NCBI RefSeq assembly: GCF_003233655.1
Contig: NZ_CP029830.1
Location: 484,501 to 548,500 of the forward strand
From: Azospirillum ramasamyi
Lineage (GTDB): Bacteria; Pseudomonadota; Alphaproteobacteria; Azospirillales; Azospirillaceae
Length of the DNA stretch: 64,000 bases
Direction: 5' to 3'
Under the pieces are notes generated by a model. It was not told the DNA's origin, ran no database searches, and saw nothing but the letters and a program-made list of their open reading frames with translations. Both the position numbers and the translations under genes were made by a program. Below, one piece after another: positions 46,178 through 55,375 of the stretch. How positions within the stretch are numbered: position 1 is the stretch's first letter; each line of letters begins with the position of its first letter.

Positions 46178-47035
46178 TCAGCCTCGAACAGCGCTCTTGA
46201 AGGCTGCCGACAGGGCAGCGAGCGCGGCACGCGGTTGTCCATCTCTGACCCTGGTGTGCAGAACCACGGGCAGGCGCGGAAGGACTGGAAGCCCCAGCCG
46301 CAGGCCGACGTCGACGGCGCCGAACGGTATCATGCGTGGCGACAATGCCGCGACGCCAAGTCCGGCCATGACGGCTGCCGCCACTGCGGTCACGCCGCCA
46401 CCGACGAAAATCTCCGTCCACGGCATGCCTGCGGCGTCGAGGAGTTGTCCCGCCAACGCCCGCACTCCACAAGGTTCGGCCATGGTGGCGATCGGCAGCG
46501 GTTCGTCCGCTCGATGCTGCCAGCTTGGTGCCGCGAACCAGCCGAACTGCTCTTCGGTAATGAGCTCCCCGTCATCACGCTCGGCGTGCAAGCGGACGAT
46601 CACCGTGTCGAGCTCCCGTCGGTCGAAGCTCTGGAGCAGGTCACCCGATGATCCAATCCGGATCTCGATCACCAACTGCGGATCCTGTGCGTTCATCCGG
46701 GCGATCAGCGCGGGGAGCTCCGGTCCCGCCACATGGTCGCTGATGCCGATGGCGATGCGCTGCCGCCCCCGTGTCAGCGACGCCAGCGCGCGATCATGCG
46801 CCTCCAACAGGTCGCGGGCATGATCCAGGAAAGCGGCGCCGCGTGCTGACAACTGCACATAGCGTGGCGTCCGCTCGAACAGACGGCAGCCAAGCCGATC
46901 CTCAAGGCGCTTCAGCTTCAAGCTGACAGCTGCCTGCGTCGTCCCAATGGCCTCGGCCGCGCGCGTGAAGCTCTCAAGTTCGGCGATGCGTACGAAAGCC
47001 CGCACCGCATCAAGGTCGAGAGGCGGCTGAATCAT
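46178..47035 (-). CDS. LysR-family transcriptional regulator
   Basis: A 285-residue protein with a standard LysR winged helix (LDAVRAFVRIAELESFTRAAEAIGTTQAAVSLKLKRLEDRLGCRLFERTPRYVQLSARG, about residues 7-66) and an effector domain. It lies divergently from the tautomerase gene with 94 bases between the starts and is its probable regulator. Confidence 0.92.
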   Translation of the reverse strand: MIQPPLDLDAVRAFVRIAELESFTRAAEAIGTTQAAVSLKLKRLEDRLGCRLFERTPRYVQLSARGAAFLDHARDLLEAHDRALASLTRGRQRIAIGISDHVAGPELPALIARMNAQDPQLVIEIRIGSSGDLLQSFDRRELDTVIVRLHAERDDGELITEEQFGWFAAPSWQHRADEPLPIATMAEPCGVRALAGQLLDAAGMPWTEIFVGGGVTAVAAAVMAGLGVAALSPRMIPFGAVDVGLRLGLPVLPRLPVVLHTRVRDGQPRAALAALSAAFKSAVRG

Positions 47036-47129
47036 TTCAGGATGTTATCTCAGATATTGAAACTCATAGCATATGAAAATGACTGACCCATAGCTATTGT
47101 CAAGGCGGACATAACGGAAAGGACTTACA

Positions 47130-47510
47130 ATGCCGCTCGTTCACATCTCACTGCGCGCTGGAAAACCGGAAGCGTATCGGCAGGCAATCTTCGATGGTCT
47201 GTACCGCGCCATGCACGAGACCTTCAACGTGCCCGAAGACGATCAGTTCATGACCATCACTGAGCACGACGCAGCGAACTTCCGTTACGGTGCATCTTAT
47301 CTTGGGGTCAACCGAGGCGATGACCTCGTCTACATCCAGATCACCGCGAACAACACCCGGACCGCGGAGCAGAAGAAGGCGCTGTTCCAGCGGATTATGG
47401 AACTGCTCGGCGAGAACCCCGGCATCCGGCCACAGGATGTATTCGTGAACATCGTCGAAGTGGCAAAGGAAAATTGGTCGCTCGGGAACGGCGTCGCGCA
47501 ATATGCTTGA
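47130..47510 (+). CDS. Tautomerase-superfamily enzyme
   Basis: A 126-residue protein with the 4-oxalocrotonate tautomerase/MIF-like fold. The catalytic Pro follows Met1 (MPLVHISLRAGKPEAYRQAIFDGLYRAM), and the second half has VYIQITANNTRTAEQKKALFQRIMELL and QDVFVNIVEVAKENWSLGNG. The longer chain fits the Tautomerase_2 group. AAAGGA lies before the start. It is divergent from a LysR gene. The substrate is unknown. Confidence 0.85.
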   Translation: MPLVHISLRAGKPEAYRQAIFDGLYRAMHETFNVPEDDQFMTITEHDAANFRYGASYLGVNRGDDLVYIQITANNTRTAEQKKALFQRIMELLGENPGIRPQDVFVNIVEVAKENWSLGNGVAQYA

Positions 47511-47760
47511 AGCGGAGAGTCCGTTCCCATCGCAAGGCTGATAAAATCAAGTGCTTCGAAGACGGCCGCATCCCTGCCGGTAGCGGCTGCTAATCCTGCC
47601 CGAGGTGGCCAAACGTCGGGCGGCCGTGGTGGTGCGAAGTGCCATCGGTCGAGGCCATCAAGCCCGGGTTGGCCTCCACACTCGATCCCTGGACAGCGGT
47701 CGCTCCCCTCAGACGATGAACGGCTTCAGCACGGACGATGGACCACAACCGGGCGGGCTC
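47511..47760. other. Intergenic region, no gene seen
   Basis: About 250 bases between the tautomerase gene and the convergent DUF4287-type gene. No convincing gene or terminator was seen. Confidence 0.4.
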
Positions 47761-47973
47761 TTACCCCTTATCTGCGGCTAGAGTGTGTGCAACCACCGCA
47801 TTCGCGTGGCCATGCCCCATCCCATGGTCATTCTTCAACATGGCAACCAATTCCATGTGCTTTGCCGGAAGGTGCTTTCGGACAATGTCCTGCCACTCGG
47901 CAATGGGGCGACCATACTTTTTCTCGATGGATGGAAAGTAAGACGCAGGTCCCTTGATCGGTTCGTCCGCCAC
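47761..47973 (-). CDS. DUF4287-domain protein
   Basis: A 70-residue protein from GTG 47973, chosen because AAGGA precedes it and because the family starts at this point: GPASYFPSIEKKYGRPIAEWQ and DIVRKHLPAKHMELVAMLKNDHGMGHGHANAVVAHTLA are the DUF4287 signature. The open frame extends 68 codons further upstream without meaningful sequence. Function unknown; members are often fused to DUF5655. Confidence 0.75.
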   Translation of the reverse strand: MADEPIKGPASYFPSIEKKYGRPIAEWQDIVRKHLPAKHMELVAMLKNDHGMGHGHANAVVAHTLAADKG

Positions 47974-48327
47974 CGCATCACATCCTTGAAGTTCCGGAGT
48001 CCCATAACATCTTGGCTGCCCACTCCCTGATCCGCAAGAACGGTCTGAAAAGCTCCTGGCTAGCTGGAGATCGATTGCGGCTGCGTTTGGCTGCTCACTG
48101 ATAAGCGGTTGGTCCGAGGAAAATAGACCGGGACGGATCGCCCTCGCCCTCCTCTCGGCCATAGACATCCTGTTCACCGCAAACCACTCACCGAGTTTCG
48201 ATGAACCTGTCCACCTGGACGTATTGGCTGCTCGCGAGTCAGTCCCAAACCGGAACGGGCCAGCTTGGTGCTTGTTCTGGGAAACAGCATCCTTTGACCC
48301 CCACGCTGCATGCCATCGGAGACGTCG
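47974..48327. other. Intergenic region, no gene seen
   Basis: About 350 bases holding the divergent promoters of the DUF4287 gene and the hydrolase gene. No repeat or recognisable site was seen. Confidence 0.4.
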
Positions 48328-49197
48328 ATGTTCGAAGGCTTCCGTCTCGAGATGGTGGATCTGCCGGAGGCGACCTTACGGGTGCGCCATGGTGGGAATG
48401 GCCCGCCTGTGCTGCTTCTCCATGGACATCCCCGCACCCATGCCACATGGTACCGTGTCGCCCCTCTGCTTACGGCGAATCACACCGTCGTCTGCCCGGA
48501 CCTTCGTGGCTTCGGCCAGTCGTCGAAGCCCGCCGATACGCCGGATCATGAAGGATCATCCAAGCGTGCCAAGGCCCGTGACTGCGTCGCGCTGATGCGT
48601 CATCTCGGCTTCGACCGCTTCGCCATCGTCGGGCATGACCGGGGTTCCTACACGGCCTTCCGCACGGCGATGGACCATCCCCTGGCGATCACGCATTTGG
48701 CGGTGCTGGACGGTGTTCCCATCGCAGAGGCCCTCGGACGTTGCGATGCCCGCTTCGCTCAGGCTTGGTGGCATTGGTTCTTCTATGGCCAGCCGGACAA
48801 GCCAGAGCGGGCGATCCTTGCCGATCCAGACGCTTGGTACGGCGGCTCGCCTGACGCAATGGGGGCCGAAGTCTACGTCGACTACCGGGCGGCCATCCAT
48901 GACCCGGAAACGATCCACGGCATGATGGAGGATTACCGCGCTGGCCTCGGCATCGACCGGGAGCATGACGAAGCGGACCGGCAGGCGGGGCGGACCCTCG
49001 CCTGCCCGACCCTGGCTCTATGGTCACTGCGCGATGACCTCGAAGCGCTCTATGGCGATGTCCTTTCCGTCTGGCAGCCATGGGCGCCAGACCTGCGCGG
49101 TCGTGGTCTCGACTGCGGGCACCATATGGCCGAGGAGGCGCCGGAGGAGCTTGCCCGGGAGCTCCTGACATTCCTGGCCATGGAAAGTCGCCCATGA
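48328..49197 (+). CDS. Alpha/beta hydrolase, haloacetate-dehalogenase-like
   Basis: A 289-residue protein. ATG 48328 was chosen because GGAGAC lies 5 bases before it; an in-frame ATG at 48310 is possible. LLLHGHPRTHATWYRVAPLL is the oxyanion region, and FAIVGHDRGSYTAFR contains the nucleophile elbow with Asp instead of Ser, as in fluoroacetate/haloacetate dehalogenases and epoxide hydrolases. The Arg after the nucleophile is kept, but a second halide-site Arg three positions further is Tyr. The C-terminal DCGHHMAEEAPEEL carries the catalytic His. The true substrate may differ from haloacetate. Confidence 0.8.
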   Translation: MFEGFRLEMVDLPEATLRVRHGGNGPPVLLLHGHPRTHATWYRVAPLLTANHTVVCPDLRGFGQSSKPADTPDHEGSSKRAKARDCVALMRHLGFDRFAIVGHDRGSYTAFRTAMDHPLAITHLAVLDGVPIAEALGRCDARFAQAWWHWFFYGQPDKPERAILADPDAWYGGSPDAMGAEVYVDYRAAIHDPETIHGMMEDYRAGLGIDREHDEADRQAGRTLACPTLALWSLRDDLEALYGDVLSVWQPWAPDLRGRGLDCGHHMAEEAPEELARELLTFLAMESRP

Positions 49198-49504
49198 GTT
49201 GACAGGCCTAACCGAGGACGACGCACACCACCTTGTCAGGCCAAAGCAGCTGATGAGTTACGCTCCGATAGACCGCCAACAAGGCACTCAAGCAGGTTTG
49301 GCGTCGGATAAAGCGTATGGGAGTCCAATGGAACACAACGAAGCGGTCGGAACCCGGTGGCCTTGGCGCAAAATCCCGGGAAAAACGGCGAAAATCTGTG
49401 TTTAAGAGCGCATTTAGGTCGAATGCATACAGGGATACTCACACAATCCATCACCCAGCCCCCGTCGTTTTGCATGCCGAGGGGGCTTTGACACGATAGC
49501 TGCT
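49198..49504. other. Intergenic region with a terminator-like hairpin
   Basis: About 300 bases. Short open frames on both strands have no support. A hairpin at 49457-49487 is the only clear structure. Confidence 0.4.
49457..49487. terminator. Hairpin, possible terminator
   Basis: AGCCCCC (49457-49463) pairs with GGGGGCT (49481-49487) around a 17-base loop that holds an extra short match; two T residues follow. It may end transcription of the hydrolase gene or, in the other direction, of the small gene at 49505. Confidence 0.4.
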
Positions 49505-49699
49505 TTACGTGTCTGCCCGGACGTCCTTCGCCTCATGGTGCCGGGCCGGTGGATCGGCGGGAAGGGTGCGCCAAGAGGCGATGGCCCTGACCGCCTGCAA
49601 GGCGCTGGCGTTGTCGGCGATGTGGACGTGGCGGCGCAGTTCCGCCACGGCGGGCCATTCGCCCTGCTCGTGGAAGACCATCTGCACGGCTTCAGCCAT
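49505..49699 (-). CDS. Small hypothetical protein
   Basis: 64 residues from ATG 49699, or up to 89 if it starts at 49774. MAEAVQMVFHEQGEWPAVAELRRHVHIADNASALQAVRAIASWRTL has natural composition and one likely helical domain. AAGGAG abuts this ATG, and an upstream in-frame GTG is also possible. Family not recognised. Confidence 0.45.
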   Translation of the reverse strand: MAEAVQMVFHEQGEWPAVAELRRHVHIADNASALQAVRAIASWRTLPADPPARHHEAKDVRADT

Positions 49700-49870
49700 C
49701 TCCTTGCTCACGACGAACACCAGCAGACCCCGCGAAAATGCACGCCTGGACAATGAACAGGCCCCGGCAGCCAAGCAAGCGACCTTTCGGCGGGCGCTTG
49801 GCGGGAAGGGGAAATTCCTGCATGACGAAGACGTGGCTGTTCGGTAGCATTAAGCTACAGCCGTTCCCTC

Positions 49871-50338
49871 ATGAGTAGGCGCATGAACCTGCCATCCGCA
49901 GCGCTCCGCGGATTTCACCTAATTGCTCTTGCCGCCATGATGATGCCTTTGGCCGGTCACGCAACCCTCGCGGCCGAGATCTCCGTGATCGCCGGAGACC
50001 GGATCGAAGTGGAAGGACGGGACATCCATCTCTGGGGCGTCCGGGCGCCGGAGGCCGATGCCCTATGCTATGGAAATGGCCAAGGGGAACCGTGCGCCAG
50101 GGTGTCCCACCGCCTGCTCGAGGCGCTGATCGGCAAGGACGAGGTCATCTGCATCGTGAAGGACAGCGGGCCGGACAAGCCGGTCAGCGCCCAATGCTCG
50201 GTCGACGGCGCTGACCTCGGCAACCTGATGATCACCTCGGGATGGGCGACGGACGACCGGGCCGAGAGCGCAGGGTTCTACGAACTCCAGGAACAGGCAG
50301 CGCGAACCGAACGGGTGGGAATGTGGAAGTACCGGTGA
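49871..50338 (+). CDS. Secreted staphylococcal-nuclease-like protein
   Basis: A 155-residue protein with a signal peptide (FHLIALAAMMMPLAGHATLAAE, cleavage after about residue 35). The mature part follows the SNase beta-barrel: ISVIAGDRIEVEGRDIHLWGVRAPEADALC, ARVSHRLLEALIGKDEVICIV, then GNLMITSGWATDDRAESAGFYELQEQAARTERVGMW. Thermonuclease-like domains cleave DNA and RNA, but the arginine/glutamate catalytic pattern is only partly kept here. An in-frame ATG at 49883 is an alternative start. Confidence 0.75.
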   Translation: MSRRMNLPSAALRGFHLIALAAMMMPLAGHATLAAEISVIAGDRIEVEGRDIHLWGVRAPEADALCYGNGQGEPCARVSHRLLEALIGKDEVICIVKDSGPDKPVSAQCSVDGADLGNLMITSGWATDDRAESAGFYELQEQAARTERVGMWKYR

Positions 50339-50351
50339 GGCCAGCACCCGG

Positions 50352-50825
50352 TCAGCCGTCGATTGGGATCCTGGTCTCGTACTTGACCCGACTAATCACC
50401 GTCAGGGTGATGAAGCGTTTGATCAATGGGTTGGTGTAGAGGGTCGCCCGGGCGAATTTCTCGAATTCGCTCATGTTCCTGACGCAGACCACCAGGACAT
50501 AGTCGGTAGACCCGGTGACCAGATAGCACTGCATCACGCAGTCCTGGGCGTGGATGGTCTTCTCGAAGGCATCCATCAGCACCCGGTCGTCGCCCTTGAG
50601 CTCGACGGTCACGATCAGCTGGATGTGGCTGCCGAGCTTGCTGGGATCGACGATCGCGACATCCTTGGCGATGACCCCGGCCTCGCGCAACCGGCGGACC
50701 CGGCGCAGACAGGTCGGCGGCGACACCGCAACCGCGTCGGCGAGCTCCAGGTTGGTGATCTGGCTGTTCCCCTGAAGCAGGTTGATGATCTTCCGGTCGA
50801 TTTGGTCGAGTTCGATGTCAGGCAT
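50352..50825 (-). CDS. Lrp/AsnC-family transcriptional regulator
   Basis: A 157-residue protein with an N-terminal helix-turn-helix (LDQIDRKIINLLQGNSQITNLELADAVAVSPPTCLRRVRRLREAGVI, about residues 7-52) and a C-terminal RAM ligand-binding domain (VTVELKGDD, QCYLVTGSTDYVLVVCVRNMSEFEKFARATLYTNPLIKRFITLTV). It is divergent from the biosynthetic operon starting at 51086, separated by 260 bases, and probably controls it in response to an amino acid. Confidence 0.93.
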   Translation of the reverse strand: MPDIELDQIDRKIINLLQGNSQITNLELADAVAVSPPTCLRRVRRLREAGVIAKDVAIVDPSKLGSHIQLIVTVELKGDDRVLMDAFEKTIHAQDCVMQCYLVTGSTDYVLVVCVRNMSEFEKFARATLYTNPLIKRFITLTVISRVKYETRIPIDG

Positions 50826-51085
50826 GGGCAACTGCTCGTTTAAGGCGATTTCACACTTATGAGTGTCGCGCCTTGCGCCGTCAATTTTTCCATCGTGACA
50901 AACCGGGTGGCAGAATTAGAAATTTCATGCCGTCAAGATGGCGCTACAGTCTGCTCATCACGACGCAATGAACTGCGCCGCGGCGCAAACAGCCTCCCAA
51001 TAGTAGCTAATTATCCCCGTTAGGCCGGGGACACTCGCCTAAACATCAACAATAGAAACTGACCCATTCAGCGAAGAGGTTTCGA

Positions 51086-52051
51086 ATGCCCGGAGATGTG
51101 ATCTCTCGGTTTTCCTCCGTGCGCCTTGGCACCAGGGGAAATCAGCGAAAAGAACACGGTCTCGGCCAAGTCAACGGCCATCACGGCGAGATCCTCCAGG
51201 GAATCTTCCCGGACGATGCAGGCCGCCTGCACCGCGGTCTCGTCACGCTCCCGTGCAACATCGTTTCATCCACCGCCGTCTTCCGCCCGGCACCGGGAAA
51301 TCTGGTCACCGTCCCGGACGACAAGCTCAAGGCGGCCGAGGCCGCGCGGCTGACGCTGGACAGCCTGGGCCTGCATGACCAGGGTGGCCACCTGACGGTG
51401 GAGAGCACCATCCCCGTTGGCCTTGGCATGGGATCCTCGACCGCCGACGTGGTGGCCGCCATCCGCGCCGTCGCCGACGCCCACGGCGCGGCCCTCGGCG
51501 CCGACGAGGTCGCCCGGCTGGCGGTTCGAGCGGAGACGGCGAGCGACAGCATCATGCACGGCGACCTCGCCGTGCTCTTCGCCCAGCGTGAGGGCATTGT
51601 GCTGGAGCATCTCGGCCCCGCCCTGCCGCCGCTGGAGGTCCTCAGCGTCAACACGGCTCCCGGCGCCCTTGTGGACACCGTGAAGCAGCCTCCGGCCGAC
51701 TACGACGACTGGGAAATCCAGGCGTTCCGGCCACTGCGCGGCATGCTGCGGCGGGCAATCCGCACCGGCGACGCGGCTCTGCTCGGCCGGGTTGCCACGG
51801 CCAGCGCTCGCATCTCCCAGCGCCATCTGCCCAAGCCCGCCTTCGAGGAGATCAACGCCATTGCGGCCTCCACCGGGGCGCTCGGCATCCAAGTCGCCCA
51901 CAGCGGCACCGTCGTCGGCCTGCTCTTCGACCCCCGCAACCCGGCCACGGTCCGCCGGGTCGCCGAGGCGGCCGCCAGGCTCGACACCATCGGCCTGCCC
52001 CCCGCCCTCCATTTCCGCACCGATGCCGCCGAGGTTCGCCATGTCGCTTGA
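51086..52051 (+). CDS. GHMP-family kinase, L-threonine/serine-kinase-like (PduX type)
   Basis: A 321-residue protein. A GAAGAGG ribosome site precedes the ATG. The N-terminal GLGQVNGHHGEILQGIF and the phosphate loop VESTIPVGLGMGSSTADVVAAIRA (GHMP motif 2) place it in the GHMP kinases, nearest to PduX-like threonine kinases by look. It would phosphorylate the hydroxyl of a small molecule, plausibly an amino acid such as serine, threonine or homoserine. It is the first gene of a five-gene operon and its stop overlaps the next start by 11 bases. Confidence 0.8.
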   Translation: MPGDVISRFSSVRLGTRGNQRKEHGLGQVNGHHGEILQGIFPDDAGRLHRGLVTLPCNIVSSTAVFRPAPGNLVTVPDDKLKAAEAARLTLDSLGLHDQGGHLTVESTIPVGLGMGSSTADVVAAIRAVADAHGAALGADEVARLAVRAETASDSIMHGDLAVLFAQREGIVLEHLGPALPPLEVLSVNTAPGALVDTVKQPPADYDDWEIQAFRPLRGMLRRAIRTGDAALLGRVATASARISQRHLPKPAFEEINAIAASTGALGIQVAHSGTVVGLLFDPRNPATVRRVAEAAARLDTIGLPPALHFRTDAAEVRHVA

Positions 52052-53126
52052 GTTGACGATGTCCCAGCCCCTGTCCCGCGAGTCCCGTGGCTTTCCCGAT
52101 TATGAACTCCCCCGATTGGTGCGGCTGACGGACAACCTGCATGGCGCCGCCTTCTTCCTGATGAAGCTGCTCCCTGCCCGGCACATGCTGGACCGCGCGG
52201 CGGCCGACGGGCGCCTGAAGCCCGGCGGCACCATCTGCGAGACGACGTCGGGGACCTTCGGACTGGCGCTCGCCATGCTGGCGGCGGTGCGCGGCTATAA
52301 GCTCATCCTGGTCAGCGATCCGGCCATCGACGAGCACCTGCACAAGCGCCTGCTGGAACTGGGCGTCACGCTGGAGATCGTCAAGAAGCCCTATGAGATC
52401 GGCGGCTTCCAGACCGCCCGTCTCGACCGGCTGCGCGCCGCGCTGGAGGCCAACCCGGGCAGCTTCTGCCCGTCCCAGTACGGCAACGCCGACAACCCGC
52501 GCGCCTACGCCGAGGTGGCCGAACAGATCGCCGAGCGCCTCGGTCATGTCGACTGCCTCGTCGGCACCGTCGGGTCCGGCGGCTCGATGTCGGGCATCGC
52601 CCGCTTCCTGCGCCACCTCAACCCCGACCTTCACGTCATCGGCGTCGACACCCCCAACAGCGTCGTCTTCGGCCAGCCCGACGGCAAGCGGCTGCTGCGC
52701 GGCCTCGGCAACAGCTTGGTGCCGCCGAACGTCGACCACCGCCAGTTCGACGAGATCCATTGGGTCGGCGCAGCTGAGGCGTTCCTGGCCACCCGCCGCC
52801 TGCACCAGCAACATGCGCTCTACCAGGGCGGCACCAGCGGGGCGGCCTACCTGGTGGCCGACTGGTGGGCACGCACCCATCCCGACCGCAAGGTGGTGAC
52901 GCTGTTCCCCGACGAGGGTCACCGCTACGTCGCCAGCATCTACAATGACGATTGGCTCGCAGCGCTGCCGGGCTGGACTGGCGTGCTGCCCGAAGCCCCG
53001 CAGCCGGTGGCGCATCCCAGCGACGTCCGGCCCAGCTGGAGCAGCTACCGCTGGGACCGCCGGACGCTGGACGAGGTGCTGGCGGCTGGCACCCCGGTTG
53101 CGCGCGACCTCGCGGAGGCCGCGTGA
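52041..53126 (+). CDS. PLP-dependent cysteine-synthase-like enzyme
   Basis: A 361-residue fold-type II PLP enzyme. AAFFLMKLLPARHMLDRAAADG holds the probable Schiff-base Lys, GTICETTSGTFGLALAMLAAVRGYKLILV matches the substrate loop, and LVGTVGSGGSMSGIARFL is the phosphate-binding glycine loop. The C-terminus KVVTLFPDEGHRYVASIYNDDWL is typical of cysteine-synthase-family members. It likely catalyses a beta- or gamma-replacement on an activated amino acid, perhaps the kinase product. It overlaps both neighbours (11 bases upstream, TGATG downstream). Confidence 0.85.
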   Translation: MSLELTMSQPLSRESRGFPDYELPRLVRLTDNLHGAAFFLMKLLPARHMLDRAAADGRLKPGGTICETTSGTFGLALAMLAAVRGYKLILVSDPAIDEHLHKRLLELGVTLEIVKKPYEIGGFQTARLDRLRAALEANPGSFCPSQYGNADNPRAYAEVAEQIAERLGHVDCLVGTVGSGGSMSGIARFLRHLNPDLHVIGVDTPNSVVFGQPDGKRLLRGLGNSLVPPNVDHRQFDEIHWVGAAEAFLATRRLHQQHALYQGGTSGAAYLVADWWARTHPDRKVVTLFPDEGHRYVASIYNDDWLAALPGWTGVLPEAPQPVAHPSDVRPSWSSYRWDRRTLDEVLAAGTPVARDLAEAA

Positions 53127-54352
53127 TGCTGCGCCTCCTGCTGTTCATCGAGAGCAATACCTCGGGTACCGGCCGCCTGTTCGCCCACACCGCCCGTACC
53201 CTCGGCTTCGAGCCGGTGCTGATCAGCCGCCAGCCCAGCCGCTATCCCTATGTCACCGAGGACGCCGTCCGCAGCATCGAGGCCAATACCGCCGACCTGA
53301 CCGTCCTGCGCTCGCTGGTGCAGCAACTGGCGCGCAGCAAGGGGGTGGCCGGGATCACCTCCAGTTCGGAGTATTTCATCGCCACCGCCGCTCGCTTGGC
53401 CGCCGAACTCGGCCTGCCGGGGCCGGATGCTGACGCAGTGGCCGCCTGCCGCAACAAGGCGACCCAGCGCCGCCGCCTGGACGAAGCCGGTGTCGACCGC
53501 GTGCGCCATGCCGAGGTCACTGAGGCCGCCGATGCCGTCCAGGCCGCCATCGGCATCGGATTGCCCGTTGTCCTGAAACCGGTGGCCGGATCGGGCAGTG
53601 TCGGCGTCCGGCTCTGCGCCACGATGGCCGAGGTGGCGGCCCACGCCAGAGTGTTGCTCGCCGACCCGACGTGTGGCGCGCTGCTGGTCGAGGAGGTCGT
53701 CCGGGGCGACGAGTATTCGGTAGAAATCTTCCACGACGCGGTCATCGGCGTGACCCGCAAGCACCTGGGCGCCCTGCCGCACTTCGTTGAGATGGGCCAC
53801 GATTTCCCGGCCCCTCTCGCCTCGACAGTGGCAGATCGGATCGCGGGCTTCGCGCTGGCCGCTACGCGGGCGCTCGGCCTCACCTGGGGGCCGCTGCATG
53901 TCGAGCTTCGCCTCGGCGAGGACAGCCCGCACCTGATGGAGGTCAACCCGCGGCTCGCCGGGGGATTCATCCCCGAGCTCGTCCGCCAAGCCACCGGCAT
54001 TGACCTCATCCGGGCAACCGTCGAACTGGCCGTCGGCCGGACGCCGGAGGTGACGCCGACCCGGCAGGAGCACGCGGCGATCCGCTTCCTCACGCCACCC
54101 GACGACGGACTGTGGTTCGCCACCGAGGGTCTGGAGGCGGCACGGGGTGCGCCCTTCCTGCGCGACCTGCGGCTCTACCGTGCATCCCCACTGCTGATAG
54201 CCCGCCGAGGTGATTTCCAGGACCGCCTCGGCCACGCGCTCACCAGCGCCCCCACCCTGGAGGCAGCCGTGGCCGCCGCCGAACTGGCGCGCTGCGCCAT
54301 CCGCTTCCGTGTCGCGGCCGACGGCACCGGAACCCTTGCCACCGTCGCCTGA
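53126..54352 (+). CDS. ATP-grasp ligase
   Basis: A 408-residue protein with the ATP-grasp layout: N-terminal Rossmann-like domain (LLLFIESNTSGTGRLFAHTARTLGFEPVLIS), central domain with PVVLKPVAGSGSVGVRLC and LLVEEVVRGDEYSVEIFHD, and a metal-binding C-terminal block GPLHVELRLGEDSPHLMEVNPRLAGGFIPELV. Such enzymes link an amino acid to another amine or amino acid by way of an acyl phosphate. In this operon it probably forms a peptide-like bond with the PLP-enzyme product. Translation is coupled to the upstream gene by TGATG. Confidence 0.88.
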   Translation: MLRLLLFIESNTSGTGRLFAHTARTLGFEPVLISRQPSRYPYVTEDAVRSIEANTADLTVLRSLVQQLARSKGVAGITSSSEYFIATAARLAAELGLPGPDADAVAACRNKATQRRRLDEAGVDRVRHAEVTEAADAVQAAIGIGLPVVLKPVAGSGSVGVRLCATMAEVAAHARVLLADPTCGALLVEEVVRGDEYSVEIFHDAVIGVTRKHLGALPHFVEMGHDFPAPLASTVADRIAGFALAATRALGLTWGPLHVELRLGEDSPHLMEVNPRLAGGFIPELVRQATGIDLIRATVELAVGRTPEVTPTRQEHAAIRFLTPPDDGLWFATEGLEAARGAPFLRDLRLYRASPLLIARRGDFQDRLGHALTSAPTLEAAVAAAELARCAIRFRVAADGTGTLATVA

Positions 54353-54379
54353 CCGGAACAGCAGCAGGAGCCCCCTTCC

Positions 54380-55309
54380 ATGTCCTCAACCTCCATTGCG
54401 GCCGCCGGACCTTCGCGCGCCGGGGCGAACCCGGCGCTGCTCTCCCTGCTGGCGGGCGCGCTCGCCATTGCGCTCGCCCCAATCCTGGTGCGGGTCAGCG
54501 AACTCGAACCGATCGCCACCGCCTTCTACCGGCTGGTCATCGCGCTGCCCTTCTTCTGGCTCGGCATGCTCGCCGAACGGAAGGCGCCCCAGTCTGCCAG
54601 CGCGCGCGTCACCGTCACCGACATGGCGCTGATGGGGGTGGCCGGGCTGATGTTGGCGGGGGACCTCGCGCTCTGGCATCTCAGTATCACCATGACCTCG
54701 GTGGCCAAGGCGACGCTGTTCAACAACTGCGCCCCAGTCTTCGTCGCTCTGCTCGGCTGGCTGCTGTTCCGCGAGCGGATCGGCCTCGGCCTGATCGTCG
54801 CCCTGGCGGTGTCGCTGTCCGGCATGGCGCTGCTGATCGGCGACGGGCTGTTCGCGTCGGTTGGAAGCGCGGCGGAAGGGCAATGGCAGGGTGACGCCAT
54901 CGCAGTCAGCACCGCCGCCTTCTACGCCGTCTACCTGATGGCGGTGAAACGCCTGCGGGCTAGCCACTCGACCAGCGTCATCATGGCGGGGTCCAGCGCT
55001 GCCGCCGCCCTGGTTTTGGCGGTGGCCGCCTGGATTGAGGGCGGCCCGCTGCTGCCCGCAACCGCTTGGGGTTGGGCCGTGGTGCTGGCGCTGGGCGTTG
55101 CCTGCCATGTCATCGGCCAAGGCCTCATCACCCATGCGCTGGCACACCTTCCGGTCACCTTTTCGTCCATCGGCCTGCTGATCCAGCCGGTCGCAGCGGC
55201 GGCGCTGGCCTGGATGCTGTTCGGCGAGGCTCTTGGCCCGCTCCAGTGGCTTGGCGGCGCGCTGGCATTGGTCGGCATCACGCTGGCCCGCCGGACCTCC
55301 AGCCGCTGA
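54380..55309 (+). CDS. EamA/DMT-family exporter
   Basis: A 309-residue protein with about ten membrane helices in two EamA repeats. The first includes LALWHLSITMTSVAKATLFNNCAPVFVALLGWLLFRERIG and the second HALAHLPVTFSSIGLLIQPVAAAALAWMLFGEALGPLQWLGGALALVGITLA. AGGAG lies before the start, 27 bases after the ligase gene. Members commonly export amino acids and metabolites, so it probably exports the product of this operon. Confidence 0.9.
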   Translation: MSSTSIAAAGPSRAGANPALLSLLAGALAIALAPILVRVSELEPIATAFYRLVIALPFFWLGMLAERKAPQSASARVTVTDMALMGVAGLMLAGDLALWHLSITMTSVAKATLFNNCAPVFVALLGWLLFRERIGLGLIVALAVSLSGMALLIGDGLFASVGSAAEGQWQGDAIAVSTAAFYAVYLMAVKRLRASHSTSVIMAGSSAAAALVLAVAAWIEGGPLLPATAWGWAVVLALGVACHVIGQGLITHALAHLPVTFSSIGLLIQPVAAAALAWMLFGEALGPLQWLGGALALVGITLARRTSSR

Positions 55310-55375
55310 TCCGGCAACCAGCCACGCTCCGACCAGCCATACACCCGAAATTTCTTCTCACCGGGAGTCCCCCTC